Shown piece by piece: positions 1-13,138 of a DNA stretch of 64,000 nt. Position 1 is the first letter of the stretch, and each line of letters starts with the position of its first letter. The notes beneath the pieces were generated by a model, which ran no database searches, was not told the origin of the DNA, and worked only from the letters and a program-made list of their open reading frames with translations. Source of the DNA: Bacillus sp. Xin1 (GTDB taxonomy: Bacteria; Bacillota; Bacilli; Bacillales; Bacillaceae_G); assembly GCF_013314535.1 (NCBI RefSeq), contig NZ_JABUAE010000010.1, positions 62,001 through 126,000 of the forward strand. The letters run 5' to 3'. The translations under genes were made by a program, and so were the position numbers.

Positions 1-127
1 CTTTTTTCTCTAAGAAACGTCCAAGCATACGTACATCAGCTGAATTCCCCGTGAATCCATGCAGTAATAAAACAGCACGGTCTCCACCTTCAAATGTAAA
101 TGGTTTCGGAGATGCTAATTTCATCAT
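1..127 (-). CDS. est: Carboxylesterase, N-terminal part only (runs off the window)
   Basis: The reading frame entering from the left edge begins at an ATG at 127 (a second ATG follows at 124). It is preceded by AGAGGAGAAG, a good ribosome binding site. The visible 42 residues contain [12 protein letters not shown], the oxyanion-hole HG motif of alpha/beta hydrolases, and match the start of the Bacillus Est/YvaK carboxylesterase as I remember it. That enzyme hydrolyses short-chain esters in the cytoplasm. In Bacillus est lies directly downstream of secG and upstream of rnr and smpB, as seen here. The catalytic Ser, Asp and His lie outside the window, so activity cannot be judged. Confidence 0.85.
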   Translation of the reverse strand, partial: MMKLASPKPFTFEGGDRAVLLLHGFTGNSADVRMLGRFLEKK

Positions 128-247
128 CTTCTTCTCCTCTTTCTCTTCTGTAATCTAGTCGTATTGTTTCTACACTTAGTTTACCATAGTTCCATTTCCA
201 TAATCTAATTAGAAACTTTTTTCGAATAATGAAATACAAATGAGCAC

Positions 248-296
248 AAAAAAAGAAGAACCTTTAGCACGAATCCGCTAACGCTTCTTCTTTTTC
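248..296 (-). terminator. Rho-independent terminator between secG and est
   Basis: An A-rich AAAAAGAAGAA arm pairs with TTCTTCTTTTT around a loop that also has TAGC/GCTA pairing. It lies 27 bases after the secG stop codon on the minus strand. It would stop secG transcripts or reduce read-through into est. Confidence 0.7.
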
Positions 297-322
297 CATA
301 TCTTTTAAAAGCAAAGCCTTTA

Positions 323-556
323 CTATAAATTCAAGTACGTAACACCAATTGTTAGTGCGAAAAATAGTACAGCTAAAACCACAGTAATACGGCTTAATAC
401 AGCTTCAATTCCGCGTGCTTTTTGCTTACCAAATAATTGTTCTGCACCACCTGAAATAGCACCTGAAAGGCCTGAGCTATTGCTAGACTGCATAAGTACT
501 AAAACAATCATTAAAATCGATACAATAATAAGTAAAACTGATAATAACGTATGCAC
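323..556 (-). CDS. secG: Preprotein translocase subunit SecG
   Basis: Small (77 aa) membrane subunit of the SecYEG protein-conducting channel; it assists SecA-driven export. Two hydrophobic segments (about residues 3-20 and 55-74) flank a polar loop containing [11 protein letters not shown] and GAEQLFGK, the typical SecG layout. A strong AGGAGGT lies upstream of the ATG at 556. Length and topology fit the family (usually 70-80 aa in Bacillus). secG sits next to est as in B. subtilis. A terminator follows it. The catalytic partner SecA is also encoded in this window, at 53.9-56.4 kb. Confidence 0.95.
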   Translation of the reverse strand: MHTLLSVLLIIVSILMIVLVLMQSSNSSGLSGAISGGAEQLFGKQKARGIEAVLSRITVVLAVLFFALTIGVTYLNL

Positions 557-613
557 CTGGCGTACCTCCTACATAGATTCAGTTAGTTTAAATGTTAGCA
601 TAAATTCTATAGA

Positions 614-645
614 AAAGCGAGAGCTGTTCCTATCGCTCTCGCTTT
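614..645 (-). terminator. Terminator after the CidB/LrgB-type gene
   Basis: A 10-bp perfect stem (AAAGCGAGAG with CTCTCGCTTT) with a 12-base loop, followed on the minus strand by TTTTCTAT. It starts 7 bases beyond the stop codon of the 652-1344 gene. Confidence 0.75.
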
Positions 646-651
646 CATCTA

Positions 652-1344
652 TTACATAAACATCGTTGCAAATAACGGTCCAAGCAAACAAGTTAAAATC
701 GCTGTTAATGTCATTGTTACCGATCCAATAACACCTTCATGTTCATTATTTTTCATGGCTCTCATTACTCCCATAATATGAGATGCACATCCAAAACCGA
801 TTCCTTTACCAACAGAGTTTGTAACGCGGCTCCATTTTAATAGAATTGGACCTGTAATTGTCCCCGTAATCCCAGCTACAACAACGAACGCTGCTGTTAA
901 TGATGGAACACCGCCAACTTGCTCTGATACACTCATTGCAACTGGCATTGTTACTGATTTTGGTAAAGAAGATAAAATTAAACTTTTATCTGTTCCCATA
1001 AGCGACGCAATAACGAAGTCACTTGCAATCGCCACTGTTGTTCCGACTAGTACACCACCAGCAATTGGTACAACATACTTTTGCAATACGTGACGCTGTT
1101 TATAAAGTGGAATGGCAAATGCTACAACACCTGGTCCAAGCAGTTTGGAAATCCAGCCACCACCACTTTGCATGTACTGTTGATATGGTATATCCAGCAC
1201 AAGTAATAAAACAATCATTAATGCTGTTGCTACAAGCATTGGAATGGTAAATGGTGTTGGTAATACTTTATAAATCTTTTTAGATAATTGATATAATAAC
1301 AATGTAAGAATAACCCAACCAATTCCGATTAATATTTGGCTCAT
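652..1344 (-). CDS. LrgB/CidB family antiholin-like membrane protein
   Basis: A 230-residue, very hydrophobic protein with several predicted membrane spans. The central part carries SSLPKSVTMPVAMSVSEQVGG and the later GFGCASHIMGVMRAM, both diagnostic of the LrgB/CidB family. CidB/LrgB proteins work with a small holin-like partner (CidA/LrgA) in controlling murein hydrolase release and cell lysis, and some family members move organic acids or C5 compounds across membranes. The gene overlaps its upstream partner by four bases (ATGA), so translation is probably coupled. No LytSR-type two-component genes are adjacent, so this is more likely one of the additional cid-like pairs of the B. cereus group than lrgAB itself. 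That last point is inference. Confidence 0.85.
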   Translation of the reverse strand: MSQILIGIGWVILTLLLYQLSKKIYKVLPTPFTIPMLVATALMIVLLLVLDIPYQQYMQSGGGWISKLLGPGVVAFAIPLYKQRHVLQKYVVPIAGGVLVGTTVAIASDFVIASLMGTDKSLILSSLPKSVTMPVAMSVSEQVGGVPSLTAAFVVVAGITGTITGPILLKWSRVTNSVGKGIGFGCASHIMGVMRAMKNNEHEGVIGSVTMTLTAILTCLLGPLFATMFM

Positions 1345-1709
1345 CGCGTTTCTTTTTCCTTTCTATTCGCAAGATATTGCCCTGTATGTCCTGCGACAAT
1401 AATAATTAAAAATGTACTCGCTACAACAGTAATGAAAAGAGAAATTCCTTTACTCATAAAAAAAGCACCGTAATTCATTAAACCAATCGTTGGTGGAATC
1501 AATAAAAACGGCATAATAGCAACGAGTGTTTCTGCTCCTAAATCAAACCATTTCACAGGAAGAACCTTAAGGCTTAGTAAAACAAGTAGTAGAAACATCC
1601 CAATCAAACTTCCTGGAATTGGAATATCCAACATTTCTTGCACCCATGTTCCTATCATGTAAAACACGTAAAGAGCTGCAACTTGGACAATAATCTTTGT
1701 AAACTTCAT
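1341..1709 (-). CDS. CidA/LrgA family holin-like protein
   Basis: A 122-aa protein with four hydrophobic segments and the LrgA/CidA hallmarks IPIPGSLIGMFLLL (about residues 32-45) and FLLIPPTIGLMNY (about 70-82). I chose the ATG at 1709 (MKFTKIIVQ) because AGGG lies 9 bases before it; the in-frame ATG codons at 1718 and 1715 sit on top of that site. It pairs with the overlapping LrgB/CidB gene. The pair is thought to act like holin/antiholin in lysis control or metabolite export. The promoter is placed at 1754-1782. Confidence 0.85.
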   Translation of the reverse strand: MKFTKIIVQVAALYVFYMIGTWVQEMLDIPIPGSLIGMFLLLVLLSLKVLPVKWFDLGAETLVAIMPFLLIPPTIGLMNYGAFFMSKGISLFITVVASTFLIIIVAGHTGQYLANRKEKETR

Positions 1710-1753
1710 GTTCATCATCCCTCATGTTTATACGATCTTCGCTTTATATCTTT

Positions 1754-1782
1754 ATCATAGTATAAATTGTAAAAACCTGCAA
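1754..1782 (-). promoter_or_regulatory. Candidate sigma-A promoter of the cidA/cidB-type pair
   Basis: On the minus strand TTGCAG (1777-1782) and TATGAT (1754-1759) are separated by 17 bases, about 45 bases upstream of the chosen start. The match is good by eye but untested. Confidence 0.5.
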
Positions 1783-1966
1783 TTTACCAACTTGACAACA
1801 AAAATGACATATGTTATACGCTTACACCCTTGATATGACTGTATTTTCGAGCGAAATTTACGTCAAAAACATTGACCTAAAACGAAAAGTTTATATTTTC
1901 TGAATTTTTATGTTATTATTTCAATAAAATAAATATTCCGTCAGAAATATGCCAAGCTTACTACTT

Positions 1967-2000
1967 GCGAATAGAATCCATTGAAATGGATTCTATTCGC
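1967..2000. repeat. Perfect 16-bp inverted repeat with a 2-base loop
   Basis: Left arm 1967-1982 (GCGAATAGAATCCATT) is the exact reverse complement of 1985-2000. No T-run follows on either strand, so it is not an ordinary intrinsic terminator. It lies in the 425-base gap before the nucleoside hydrolase gene and could be a regulator site, an RNA hairpin in a long leader, or the end of a mobile element. Confidence 0.85.
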
Positions 2001-2053
2001 TCTGAAATGACATATATTTACTCATACCCTCCAAAATACTTTCAACTGCACAG

Positions 2054-2085
2054 CATGTATTGTCTATATAGATAGGCAATACATG
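2054..2085. promoter_or_regulatory. Second inverted repeat, possible operator of the nucleoside hydrolase gene
   Basis: CATGTATTG at 2054-2062 is perfectly inverted as CAATACATG at 2077-2085 around a 14-base AT-rich centre (with TATATA). It ends 50 bases before the ATG at 2135. Spacing and symmetry suggest a dimeric repressor site, but I do not recognise the regulator. Confidence 0.45.
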
Positions 2086-2134
2086 TCTATAAAACGTCAT
2101 TCCCATTTTATTAAAAGCTACGGGTGGTGAATAT

Positions 2135-3085
2135 ATGACCAAAAAGGTTTTGATTTTTGCTGATCCTGGTATCGATGATACAATCGCTCTCATACTCGCA
2201 TACTTTGCAGATGAAATCGAAATCGTTGGCATTATTGCAGATTATGGAAATGTCCCCAAAAAAATGGCGGTGGAAAATACCTTATTCCTTCAAGATAAAG
2301 TAGGAGATGCGAATATTAAAATATTCGGTGGTGCTGCAAGACCTCTTACTAGTGGGAATCCTGATTTCTTCACAGATGTGCATGGCATACATGGATTAGG
2401 TCCTATTGTACCGGAGGAATCTCTTACAAATGAACAAATAGAGAATTTTCTTGAAGTTATCAATTTGATTAATAACTATAAAGATGAATTAATTATTGTT
2501 AGTATAGGACGTTTGACTTCACTTGCACTTCTAATTATTTCGTACGGAAGCTTGATGAAACAAATTAAATCTTATTACATAATGGGTGGTGCCTTTTTAC
2601 ATCCCGGAAATGTAACACCTGTATCTGAAGCAAACTTTTATGGTGATCCTGTCGCTGCCAATATTGTATTACAATCCATTCCTAACATGTCTATATACCC
2701 ACTGAATGTTACACAATACTCTATCGTTACACCTGAAATGGCTGAATATATTGATGCAAAAGGAAAAGCACCTCTCATCAAACCTCTATTCGATCACTAC
2801 TATTATGGGTATTATCAAAAAGCATTGCCACAATTAAAAGGTTGTCCTTTTCATGACACGATGCCTATTATGGCACTCCTTAATGATTCAATGTTTACCT
2901 ATTATGAATCACCAGTTTACGTTATGAATGAACAATTCGCTCGTGGACAAAGTGTTGCCGATTTCCGTTCATTGTCCAATTCCAAACCTTTCACCAATAG
3001 GCCTAAACAGCGAATTGCAATTGACTTTGATTACAACCAGTTCTTTAAACACTTTATGACGATTATGACTGATGAACAATTTTAA
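2135..3085 (+). CDS. Nucleoside hydrolase of the IUNH family
   Basis: A 316-aa protein that begins with VLIFADPGIDDTIAL; the cluster Asp10, Asp14 and Asp15 is the calcium-binding motif of inosine/uridine-preferring nucleoside hydrolases. In most members the motif is DxDxGxDD; here the first aspartate is replaced by Ala9-Asp10, a variant seen in the wider superfamily. These enzymes cleave ribonucleosides to base and ribose for salvage. Later motifs include SIGRLTSLALLI and YYIMGGAF, which form the ribose pocket. Start: ATG at 2135 with GGGTGGTGA upstream. It is a single plus-strand gene facing eno, with a shared terminator between them. Substrate cannot be predicted from sequence. Confidence 0.85.
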   Translation: MTKKVLIFADPGIDDTIALILAYFADEIEIVGIIADYGNVPKKMAVENTLFLQDKVGDANIKIFGGAARPLTSGNPDFFTDVHGIHGLGPIVPEESLTNEQIENFLEVINLINNYKDELIIVSIGRLTSLALLIISYGSLMKQIKSYYIMGGAFLHPGNVTPVSEANFYGDPVAANIVLQSIPNMSIYPLNVTQYSIVTPEMAEYIDAKGKAPLIKPLFDHYYYGYYQKALPQLKGCPFHDTMPIMALLNDSMFTYYESPVYVMNEQFARGQSVADFRSLSNSKPFTNRPKQRIAIDFDYNQFFKHFMTIMTDEQF

Positions 3086-3091
3086 TAAAAA

Positions 3092-3117
3092 ACAGGCCGT
3101 GATTTCTCACGGCCTGT
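3092..3117. terminator. Bidirectional terminator between the nucleoside hydrolase gene and eno
   Basis: A perfect 11-bp GC-rich stem (ACAGGCCGTGA/TCACGGCCTGT) with a TTTC loop. T-rich sequence follows on the plus strand and TTTTTTATT on the minus strand, so it can serve both convergent genes. Confidence 0.9.
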
Positions 3118-3132
3118 CATTATTTTCTACAA

Positions 3133-7960
<4,828 letters not shown>

Positions 7961-8026
7961 TGGATTTCCCTCCGACTAGTTAGGATTGACAAAACCCATT
8001 CAAAAGCTTATCACATTTGCTTCTAA

Positions 8027-8066
8027 AACGAAAGAAGAGAGAGGGAACAAACCCTCTCCCTCGTTT
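8027..8066 (-). terminator. Partial terminator/attenuator between gap and pgk
   Basis: GAGAGAGGG pairs with CCCTCTCCC-type sequence and outer AAAACGA/TCGTTTT pairing extends the stem, with one mismatch and a small bulge. On the minus strand it is followed by a broken T-rich tract. It sits inside the operon and probably trims the transcript, favouring gap over pgk-tpiA-gpmI-eno. Confidence 0.55.
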
Positions 8067-8094
8067 TGTCATTGATAACTTATAAACTTAAGAA

Positions 8095-9120
<1,026 letters not shown>

Positions 9121-9125
9121 TTATA

Positions 9126-10154
9126 TTAAAGGGTAATACCCTTTGTTAATTGTTTTGCTGCACCTTCATCTGTAATTAGAATCGAAGTGTGCCCTTGTTT
9201 AATTACAGCCTGTATTGCTTTTGCTTTTGAAGAACCTCCAGCGACTGCAACAACGTTAGATACATTTTGTAAATCTCTTAGTTGCATGCCAACCGTTTGT
9301 ACTTTATGAACGACATTACCTTGTTCATTGAAGTAATAACCGAAAGCTTCGCCGACTGCTTCACTTGCTTTAATTTTCATCCAATCTGCTTCTGAAGTAT
9401 TTCTGCGACGTGCCATTGTTAACGCATCGCCTATTCCATGAATGACGATATTGGAAGATCGAATCAACTCAAGAACTTCTTTCACGGAAGGCTCAGTCAC
9501 AATGGACGCATATGCTTCGCTACTAACATGGTCTGGAACATACAATAAGCGGTAATTGCTCATCGTATTCTGTGCCATTTTCGCACAAATGGTATTGGCT
9601 TCTAATTCGACGCCTTCTCCAATTCCACCACGCGCTGGGACAAATAGCATATGTAAATCTTTGCAATCTAGTTGCATCATGTCCGCAACGGCAGCTAGCG
9701 TTGTTCCTCCAGCCACAGCAACGATATTATTCGCTGTCAGACGGTCTTTTATACAAGTTACACAAGCACGGCCCATCTCCAATTTGACCCAAGGTGATTC
9801 ATCACTATCACCAGGGACAACGAAAACTTCATCCAAGTCTAATGTTTCCTTAAGCTGTTTTTCTAAAACCTTTAACCCGGAAATTTCTTTCATAAAGTCT
9901 TCCAAAGCAAGAACCACAGTTGTTCCTTCTTCTGTTAAAGTCATTCCAGAAGAGGCGACGTGAACTAAGTTTTGTTCTTTCAAAACTTGCACTTCACTTC
10001 GCAATACTCGTTCTGTCATACCAAGACTTGCAGATAAGTTTCTTCTTCCAATCGGCTGCATAAGACGAATGTGCTGAAGAATTTGCATTCTTGTTTGCAT
10101 AACAGGTAGCAGATCAGGTAATAATTTTTTTGTATTTTGAATCCATGAGCGCAT
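9126..10154 (-). CDS. cggR: Central glycolytic gene repressor CggR
   Basis: SorC/DeoR-family repressor of the gap operon; it binds a tandem operator and is released by fructose-1,6-bisphosphate. The N-terminal winged helix includes GRRNLSASLGMTERVLRSEV (about residues 34-53), and the sugar-binding domain has GGTTLAAVADMM and VAVAGGSSKAKAIQA. I choose the ATG at 10154 (MRSWIQNTKKLLPD, 342 aa) because GAGGAG sits 6 bases upstream; the GTG at 10169 lies on the ribosome binding site. It is the first gene of the operon and regulates itself. Confidence 0.95.
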   Translation of the reverse strand: MRSWIQNTKKLLPDLLPVMQTRMQILQHIRLMQPIGRRNLSASLGMTERVLRSEVQVLKEQNLVHVASSGMTLTEEGTTVVLALEDFMKEISGLKVLEKQLKETLDLDEVFVVPGDSDESPWVKLEMGRACVTCIKDRLTANNIVAVAGGTTLAAVADMMQLDCKDLHMLFVPARGGIGEGVELEANTICAKMAQNTMSNYRLLYVPDHVSSEAYASIVTEPSVKEVLELIRSSNIVIHGIGDALTMARRRNTSEADWMKIKASEAVGEAFGYYFNEQGNVVHKVQTVGMQLRDLQNVSNVVAVAGGSSKAKAIQAVIKQGHTSILITDEGAAKQLTKGITL

Positions 10155-10193
10155 ATCTTTTCTCCTCACTGCATCGGTTCATTTTCCCCTGTG

Positions 10194-10229
10194 GTCATTT
10201 TATGTCCCGTAGTGACATTTTGTGTCCCA
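10194..10229 (-). promoter_or_regulatory. CggR operator
   Basis: Read on the minus strand: TGGGAC-N6-TGTC-N4-CGGGAC-N6-TGAC. The published B. subtilis CggR operator pattern is CGGGAC-N6-TGTC-N4-CGGGAC-N6-TGTC, so only two positions differ and all spacings are identical. It lies 40-75 bases upstream of the cggR start codon, where it would block transcription of cggR and the glycolytic genes. Confidence 0.88.
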
Positions 10230-10289
10230 CTAGGTTTAAAAAAATAATCCCTGCTACGTGTATTATTGTAACAGGAGATAGAAACTTAT

Positions 10290-10544
10290 TCAACTCTTAA
10301 CTACATTCTTTATATAGTTTATTATGACATCTTTGTGAATGACACCGCACAATGCCTGTTTTCCGTCAATTTCCACAACAGGAATCATAATTTGATACTT
10401 TTCTAAAAGCTCATCATCTTCATATATATCTATTTCCTCAATTTCAAAGGAATATTCATGTTGCACTTCTTTCAAAAGCTGTTTTGCTTTTTCGCAAAGA
10501 CCACAGTCTGTTTTCGTATATAAAACAACTTTCATCTTCTTCAC
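10290..10544 (-). CDS. Glutaredoxin-like thiol-disulfide protein
   Basis: An 84-aa thioredoxin-fold protein with the redox motif CGLC (Cys14, Cys17) after the first beta strand KVVLYTKTD. IMIPVVEIDGK supplies the cis-proline loop of glutaredoxins. Members of this Bacillus family (glutaredoxin family/DUF836-like) probably reduce small disulfides or serve bacillithiol chemistry; the substrate is unknown. Its start codon lies one base after the sigL stop, so it is very likely co-transcribed with sigL. Confidence 0.85.
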   Translation of the reverse strand: MKKMKVVLYTKTDCGLCEKAKQLLKEVQHEYSFEIEEIDIYEDDELLEKYQIMIPVVEIDGKQALCGVIHKDVIINYIKNVVKS

Positions 10545-11855
10545 CTATCCAATTGTTTTTCTTAAAGAAGAAGCAGGAATGTTCATTTGCTCTCGATATT
10601 TCGCAACCGTTCTTCGTGAAATAACGATTTCATGCTCTTCTTCTAACAATTTCGAAATTTTTTGATCTGAAAGTGGTTTTTTCTTATTTTCTTGCTCTAC
10701 AAGCGTTTGAATTAATTGTTTGACACGCTTTGTAGAAACCGCCTCATCTTCTGTTGTAACCACTGCGTTACTAAAGAATGACTTCATTTCAAACAAACCA
10801 TGTGGCGTCTGCACATATTTATTACGTGTAGCACGACTAATAGTAGATTCATGTACGCCGAGTTCCTCTGCTACCTCTTTTAAAGAAAGTGGCTTTAAAT
10901 ACTCAGGACCTTTCCAAAAGAAATCACGTTGTTTCTTCATTATAATTTCCATTACTTGCAGAAGTGTTTGTTTTCGTTGCTTTAAGCTGCGCATAATCCA
11001 TTGTACATGCTGATACTTCTCAGATACATAGGTAGCCACTTCACTCTCACTATTATGAAGAAGCGCACTATACTCCGAATGAATTTCAATTCTCGGCATG
11101 TTACGTTCATTCATTTGCAACACAAGCCGATCATCGCCTTCTTTTTTCACAGCCATATCAGGAACAATATAATGCGGCTTCTCAGAAGAAAACGCAAGCC
11201 CTGGTTTTGGCTGAAGCGATGTAATACAATCAACAGCTGACTGTAATTCCTCATTACTACATTTCATAAGATGGGCAAGCTTTCGCCAATCTTTCTTAAC
11301 AAAATACGGAAAATATTCATCCACGATCATTTCTGAGAATACATCCCTCTTTTGTAAGCGCTTCAATTGAAGTGAAAGACACTCCTGAATATTACGCGCT
11401 CCCACCCCTGCTGGCTCTAACGACTGAACGAGCTCCATAGAGCGTTCTACTACATCAATAGGTGCGGTTAGTAACTCTGCTAATTCTTCATTCGTTTCTT
11501 GTAAATAACCATTTCCATCCATGTTCATAATGATGAAAGAAGCTGTTTTTCGCTGTTCTTCATCTATTTTATAATACTGTAATTGATCTAATAAATGTTG
11601 CTGAATCGACGTAGAATCTACACTGTAAATCTCCATTTGGTTATCGACTTGTTTGCTTGTACTTTTACTTTTGCTTGAACTCTTTTTCTTTTCCCGCTCA
11701 AAGCCATTTAACTCAATAAGGGGATTCTCCATCGATTGCTCATACAAAAACTCCGATAATTCCTGCACATTATATTGGAGCATTGTAATCGCTTGTCTTA
11801 ATTCTTGTGTCATGGCCAAACGTAAGCTTTGTTCTTGTAAAAGACTTGCCTTCAA
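10545..11855 (-). CDS. sigL: RNA polymerase sigma-54 factor (SigL/RpoN)
   Basis: Alternative sigma factor recognising -12/-24 promoters and needing an AAA+ activator; in Bacillus it serves levanase, amino acid catabolism and acetoin genes. The N-terminal region I is Gln- and Leu-rich (EQSLRLAMTQELRQAI). The core-binding and HTH regions follow (LKEVAEELGVHESTISRATRNK), and the C-terminal RpoN box is SRRTVAKYREQM. I place the start at a TTG at 11855 (436 aa): AAGGGGGAG lies 6-7 bases upstream, while the upstream ATG of the same frame has no ribosome binding site. Confidence 0.95.
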   Translation of the reverse strand: MKASLLQEQSLRLAMTQELRQAITMLQYNVQELSEFLYEQSMENPLIELNGFEREKKKSSSKSKSTSKQVDNQMEIYSVDSTSIQQHLLDQLQYYKIDEEQRKTASFIIMNMDGNGYLQETNEELAELLTAPIDVVERSMELVQSLEPAGVGARNIQECLSLQLKRLQKRDVFSEMIVDEYFPYFVKKDWRKLAHLMKCSNEELQSAVDCITSLQPKPGLAFSSEKPHYIVPDMAVKKEGDDRLVLQMNERNMPRIEIHSEYSALLHNSESEVATYVSEKYQHVQWIMRSLKQRKQTLLQVMEIIMKKQRDFFWKGPEYLKPLSLKEVAEELGVHESTISRATRNKYVQTPHGLFEMKSFFSNAVVTTEDEAVSTKRVKQLIQTLVEQENKKKPLSDQKISKLLEEEHEIVISRRTVAKYREQMNIPASSLRKTIG

Positions 11856-12035
11856 TCTAATCTCCCCCTTGTTTCTATTGTACAATAAGTTTGGTAAAAG
11901 GAGAATCCTGCGCAGATACCCATTCCAAAATATTATTAATTTATATGTATTAATGACGTTTACATCTTACAACTGCAAATTGAATAATATTGAAAGAAAA
12001 TAATAAAAAGTATGTAAATACGGATAAAAAGACAT

Positions 12036-12205
12036 GAACCCTTTCTTTTTTGAATGGAATAGATGATCCAATCATGCATAGTGGCGGTCAGGGTCCTATT
12101 TCGCCCCATGCCTCGTTAAAACAGAAAGATATAACGAGTGAAGATTTTTTTGTTTCCACGGCCGTGAGTTAGGTGATGGGAAGTCGAAATAAATTGACGA
12201 AATGA
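12036..12205 (+). repeat. bcr-like intergenic repeat, copy A
   Basis: First of ten copies in this window of a roughly 165-bp element. The shared core reads AAACCnTTCTTTTnGGTGG, then TCCnnTCATGCATAG, GCGGTCAGGG and CGCCCCATGCC. The tail runs to a weakly conserved ATTTATA-like end. Copy A is directly followed by copy B with the same orientation. Size, AT-rich ends and host suggest the bcr family of the B. cereus group; I could not compare with reference elements. Confidence 0.8.
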
Positions 12206-12375
12206 CCTAAAACCTTTCTTTTTTGGGTGGAAGAGAGGATCCGATCATGCATAGCAGCGGTCAGGGTCCTATTTCGCCCCATGCCTCGTTAAAACAGAAA
12301 GATATAACGAGCGAAGATTTTTTTTGTTTTCATAGAAGTGACGTATACGTTTGAAAATCAAAATAACTAAACAGA
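12206..12375 (+). repeat. bcr-like intergenic repeat, copy B
   Basis: Head-to-tail neighbour of copy A. Both share a nearly identical block of about 60 bases running from the GGTCAGGGTCC motif to the ATATAACGAG motif, more alike than any other pair except E/F, so the duplication is probably recent. Together A and B fill most of the 706-base gap between sigL and tRNA-Arg. Confidence 0.8.
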
Positions 12376-12521
12376 AATTTTATTACCTAATACCAATACT
12401 AACTCTTATAAGTAGATATAACAAGATAGAATCGCTTGTGACGAGATAATCATTGTGTATATTGTCGAACAGTCGATATGGTGTGCCGAATCACCGATAT
12501 ATCTTGATAAGCGCTCAATAA

Positions 12522-12559
12522 AAAAAGTCCTAACTTACAAATGTAAGTTAGGACTTTTT
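12522..12559 (-). terminator. Terminator of tRNA-Arg
   Basis: A perfect 18-bp stem (AAAAAGTCCTAACTTACA and its complement) with a 2-base loop, beginning 3 bases after the tRNA on the minus strand. A T-run closes it on either strand. Confidence 0.9.
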
Positions 12560-12561
12560 GA

Positions 12562-12637
12562 CGCGCCCAGAGGGATTCGAACCCCCGGCAGACGTGGTAC
12601 CGGAAACCACCGCTCTATCCAACTGAGCTATGGGCGC
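12562..12637 (-). tRNA. tRNA-Arg(CCG)
   Basis: The minus strand folds into a cloverleaf: acceptor GCGCCCA/TGGGCGC, D arm GCTC...GAGC, anticodon stem GTGGT/ACCAC with loop TTCCGGT, and T arm GGGGG TTCGAAT CCCTC (one G-T pair). Anticodon CCG reads the rare arginine codon CGG. The 3' CCA is not encoded (the bases after the discriminator G are TCA). It stands alone, flanked by the repeat pair A/B beyond its terminator and by a second spoVA operon on the other side. An isolated tRNA is a potential integration site, but I see no attachment repeat. Confidence 0.96.
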
Positions 12638-12816
12638 ATGAATAATATACTGGTAATTATATCTCCTTATGTCAATGTACGCAACTACTATTACGCAAAA
12701 AAGCTCCCTCCCATTTCTTCAAAAAACGTCACAAACCTAAATTTGGAAATCATATTTTCACCCCTATTCACAAATCATAACCTTTGAATTCATATTCCAT
12801 AAGGAGGCTTCATTCG

Positions 12817-13023
12817 ATGACTGTAATTACAAAATTAAAACAAACTGTCGCTGGATTAAAAAGTGCACAAGCAAGCTTAGAGGGGTTCGCTCTTGATACG
12901 GACAACCAACAAGCAAAACAACTTTTCCAAACAGCTGCGCAGCAAACACAATCCGTTATTGATACTTTAAATCCACGTGTTGAAGAAGTTCAGCAAGAAG
13001 AGCCTCAATACGGACAACAATAA
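12817..13023 (+). CDS. DUF1657 protein, first gene of the second spoVA operon
   Basis: A 68-aa protein predicted to be helical (KLKQTVAGLKSAQASLEG...SVIDTLNPRVEEV) ending in EEPQYGQQ. ATG at 12817 follows AAGGAGG by 8 bases. DUF1657 proteins are sporulation-associated and occur in the spoVA2mob-type operon, where they are the first and sixth genes; the order seen here matches. The protein resembles the product of 15514-15720 and the tail of the DUF421 protein. Function is unknown. It is separated from the next gene by a terminator, so it may be made in excess of the others. Confidence 0.85.
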   Translation: MTVITKLKQTVAGLKSAQASLEGFALDTDNQQAKQLFQTAAQQTQSVIDTLNPRVEEVQQEEPQYGQQ

Positions 13024-13068
13024 ATGAAAGTGCCGTTTTATCTTATGGTACACACTTTTTGAGAAACA

Positions 13069-13099
13069 GAAAAAGGATGATGCTATATCATCCTTTTTC
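13069..13099 (+). terminator. Terminator inside the spoVA-type cluster
   Basis: GAAAAAGGATGAT (13069-13081) pairs perfectly with ATCATCCTTTTTC (13087-13099) around a 5-base loop. It lies between the first DUF1657 gene and the lipoprotein gene. Confidence 0.75.
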
Positions 13100-13138
13100 A
13101 CTCAAATTACATAAAGCAATAGAAATGGAAGGATTGCA

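Noticed and set aside
1993-2232. Minus-strand 79-codon open frame upstream of the nucleoside hydrolase
   Set aside because: It overlaps the hydrolase start on the other strand, lacks a ribosome binding site, and is explained by the inverted repeats.
12562-12637. tRNA-Arg as an attachment site for an integrated element
   Set aside because: No second copy of the tRNA 3' end and no integrase gene were seen in the window.
12455-12787. Plus-strand 110-codon open frame across tRNA-Arg
   Set aside because: It reads through the tRNA and its terminator in the antisense direction and has no ribosome binding site.
12700-12816. Sigma-G promoter search before the spoVA-type operon
   Set aside because: CAT-rich sequences are present, but no pair with the expected 17-18 base spacing could be defended.
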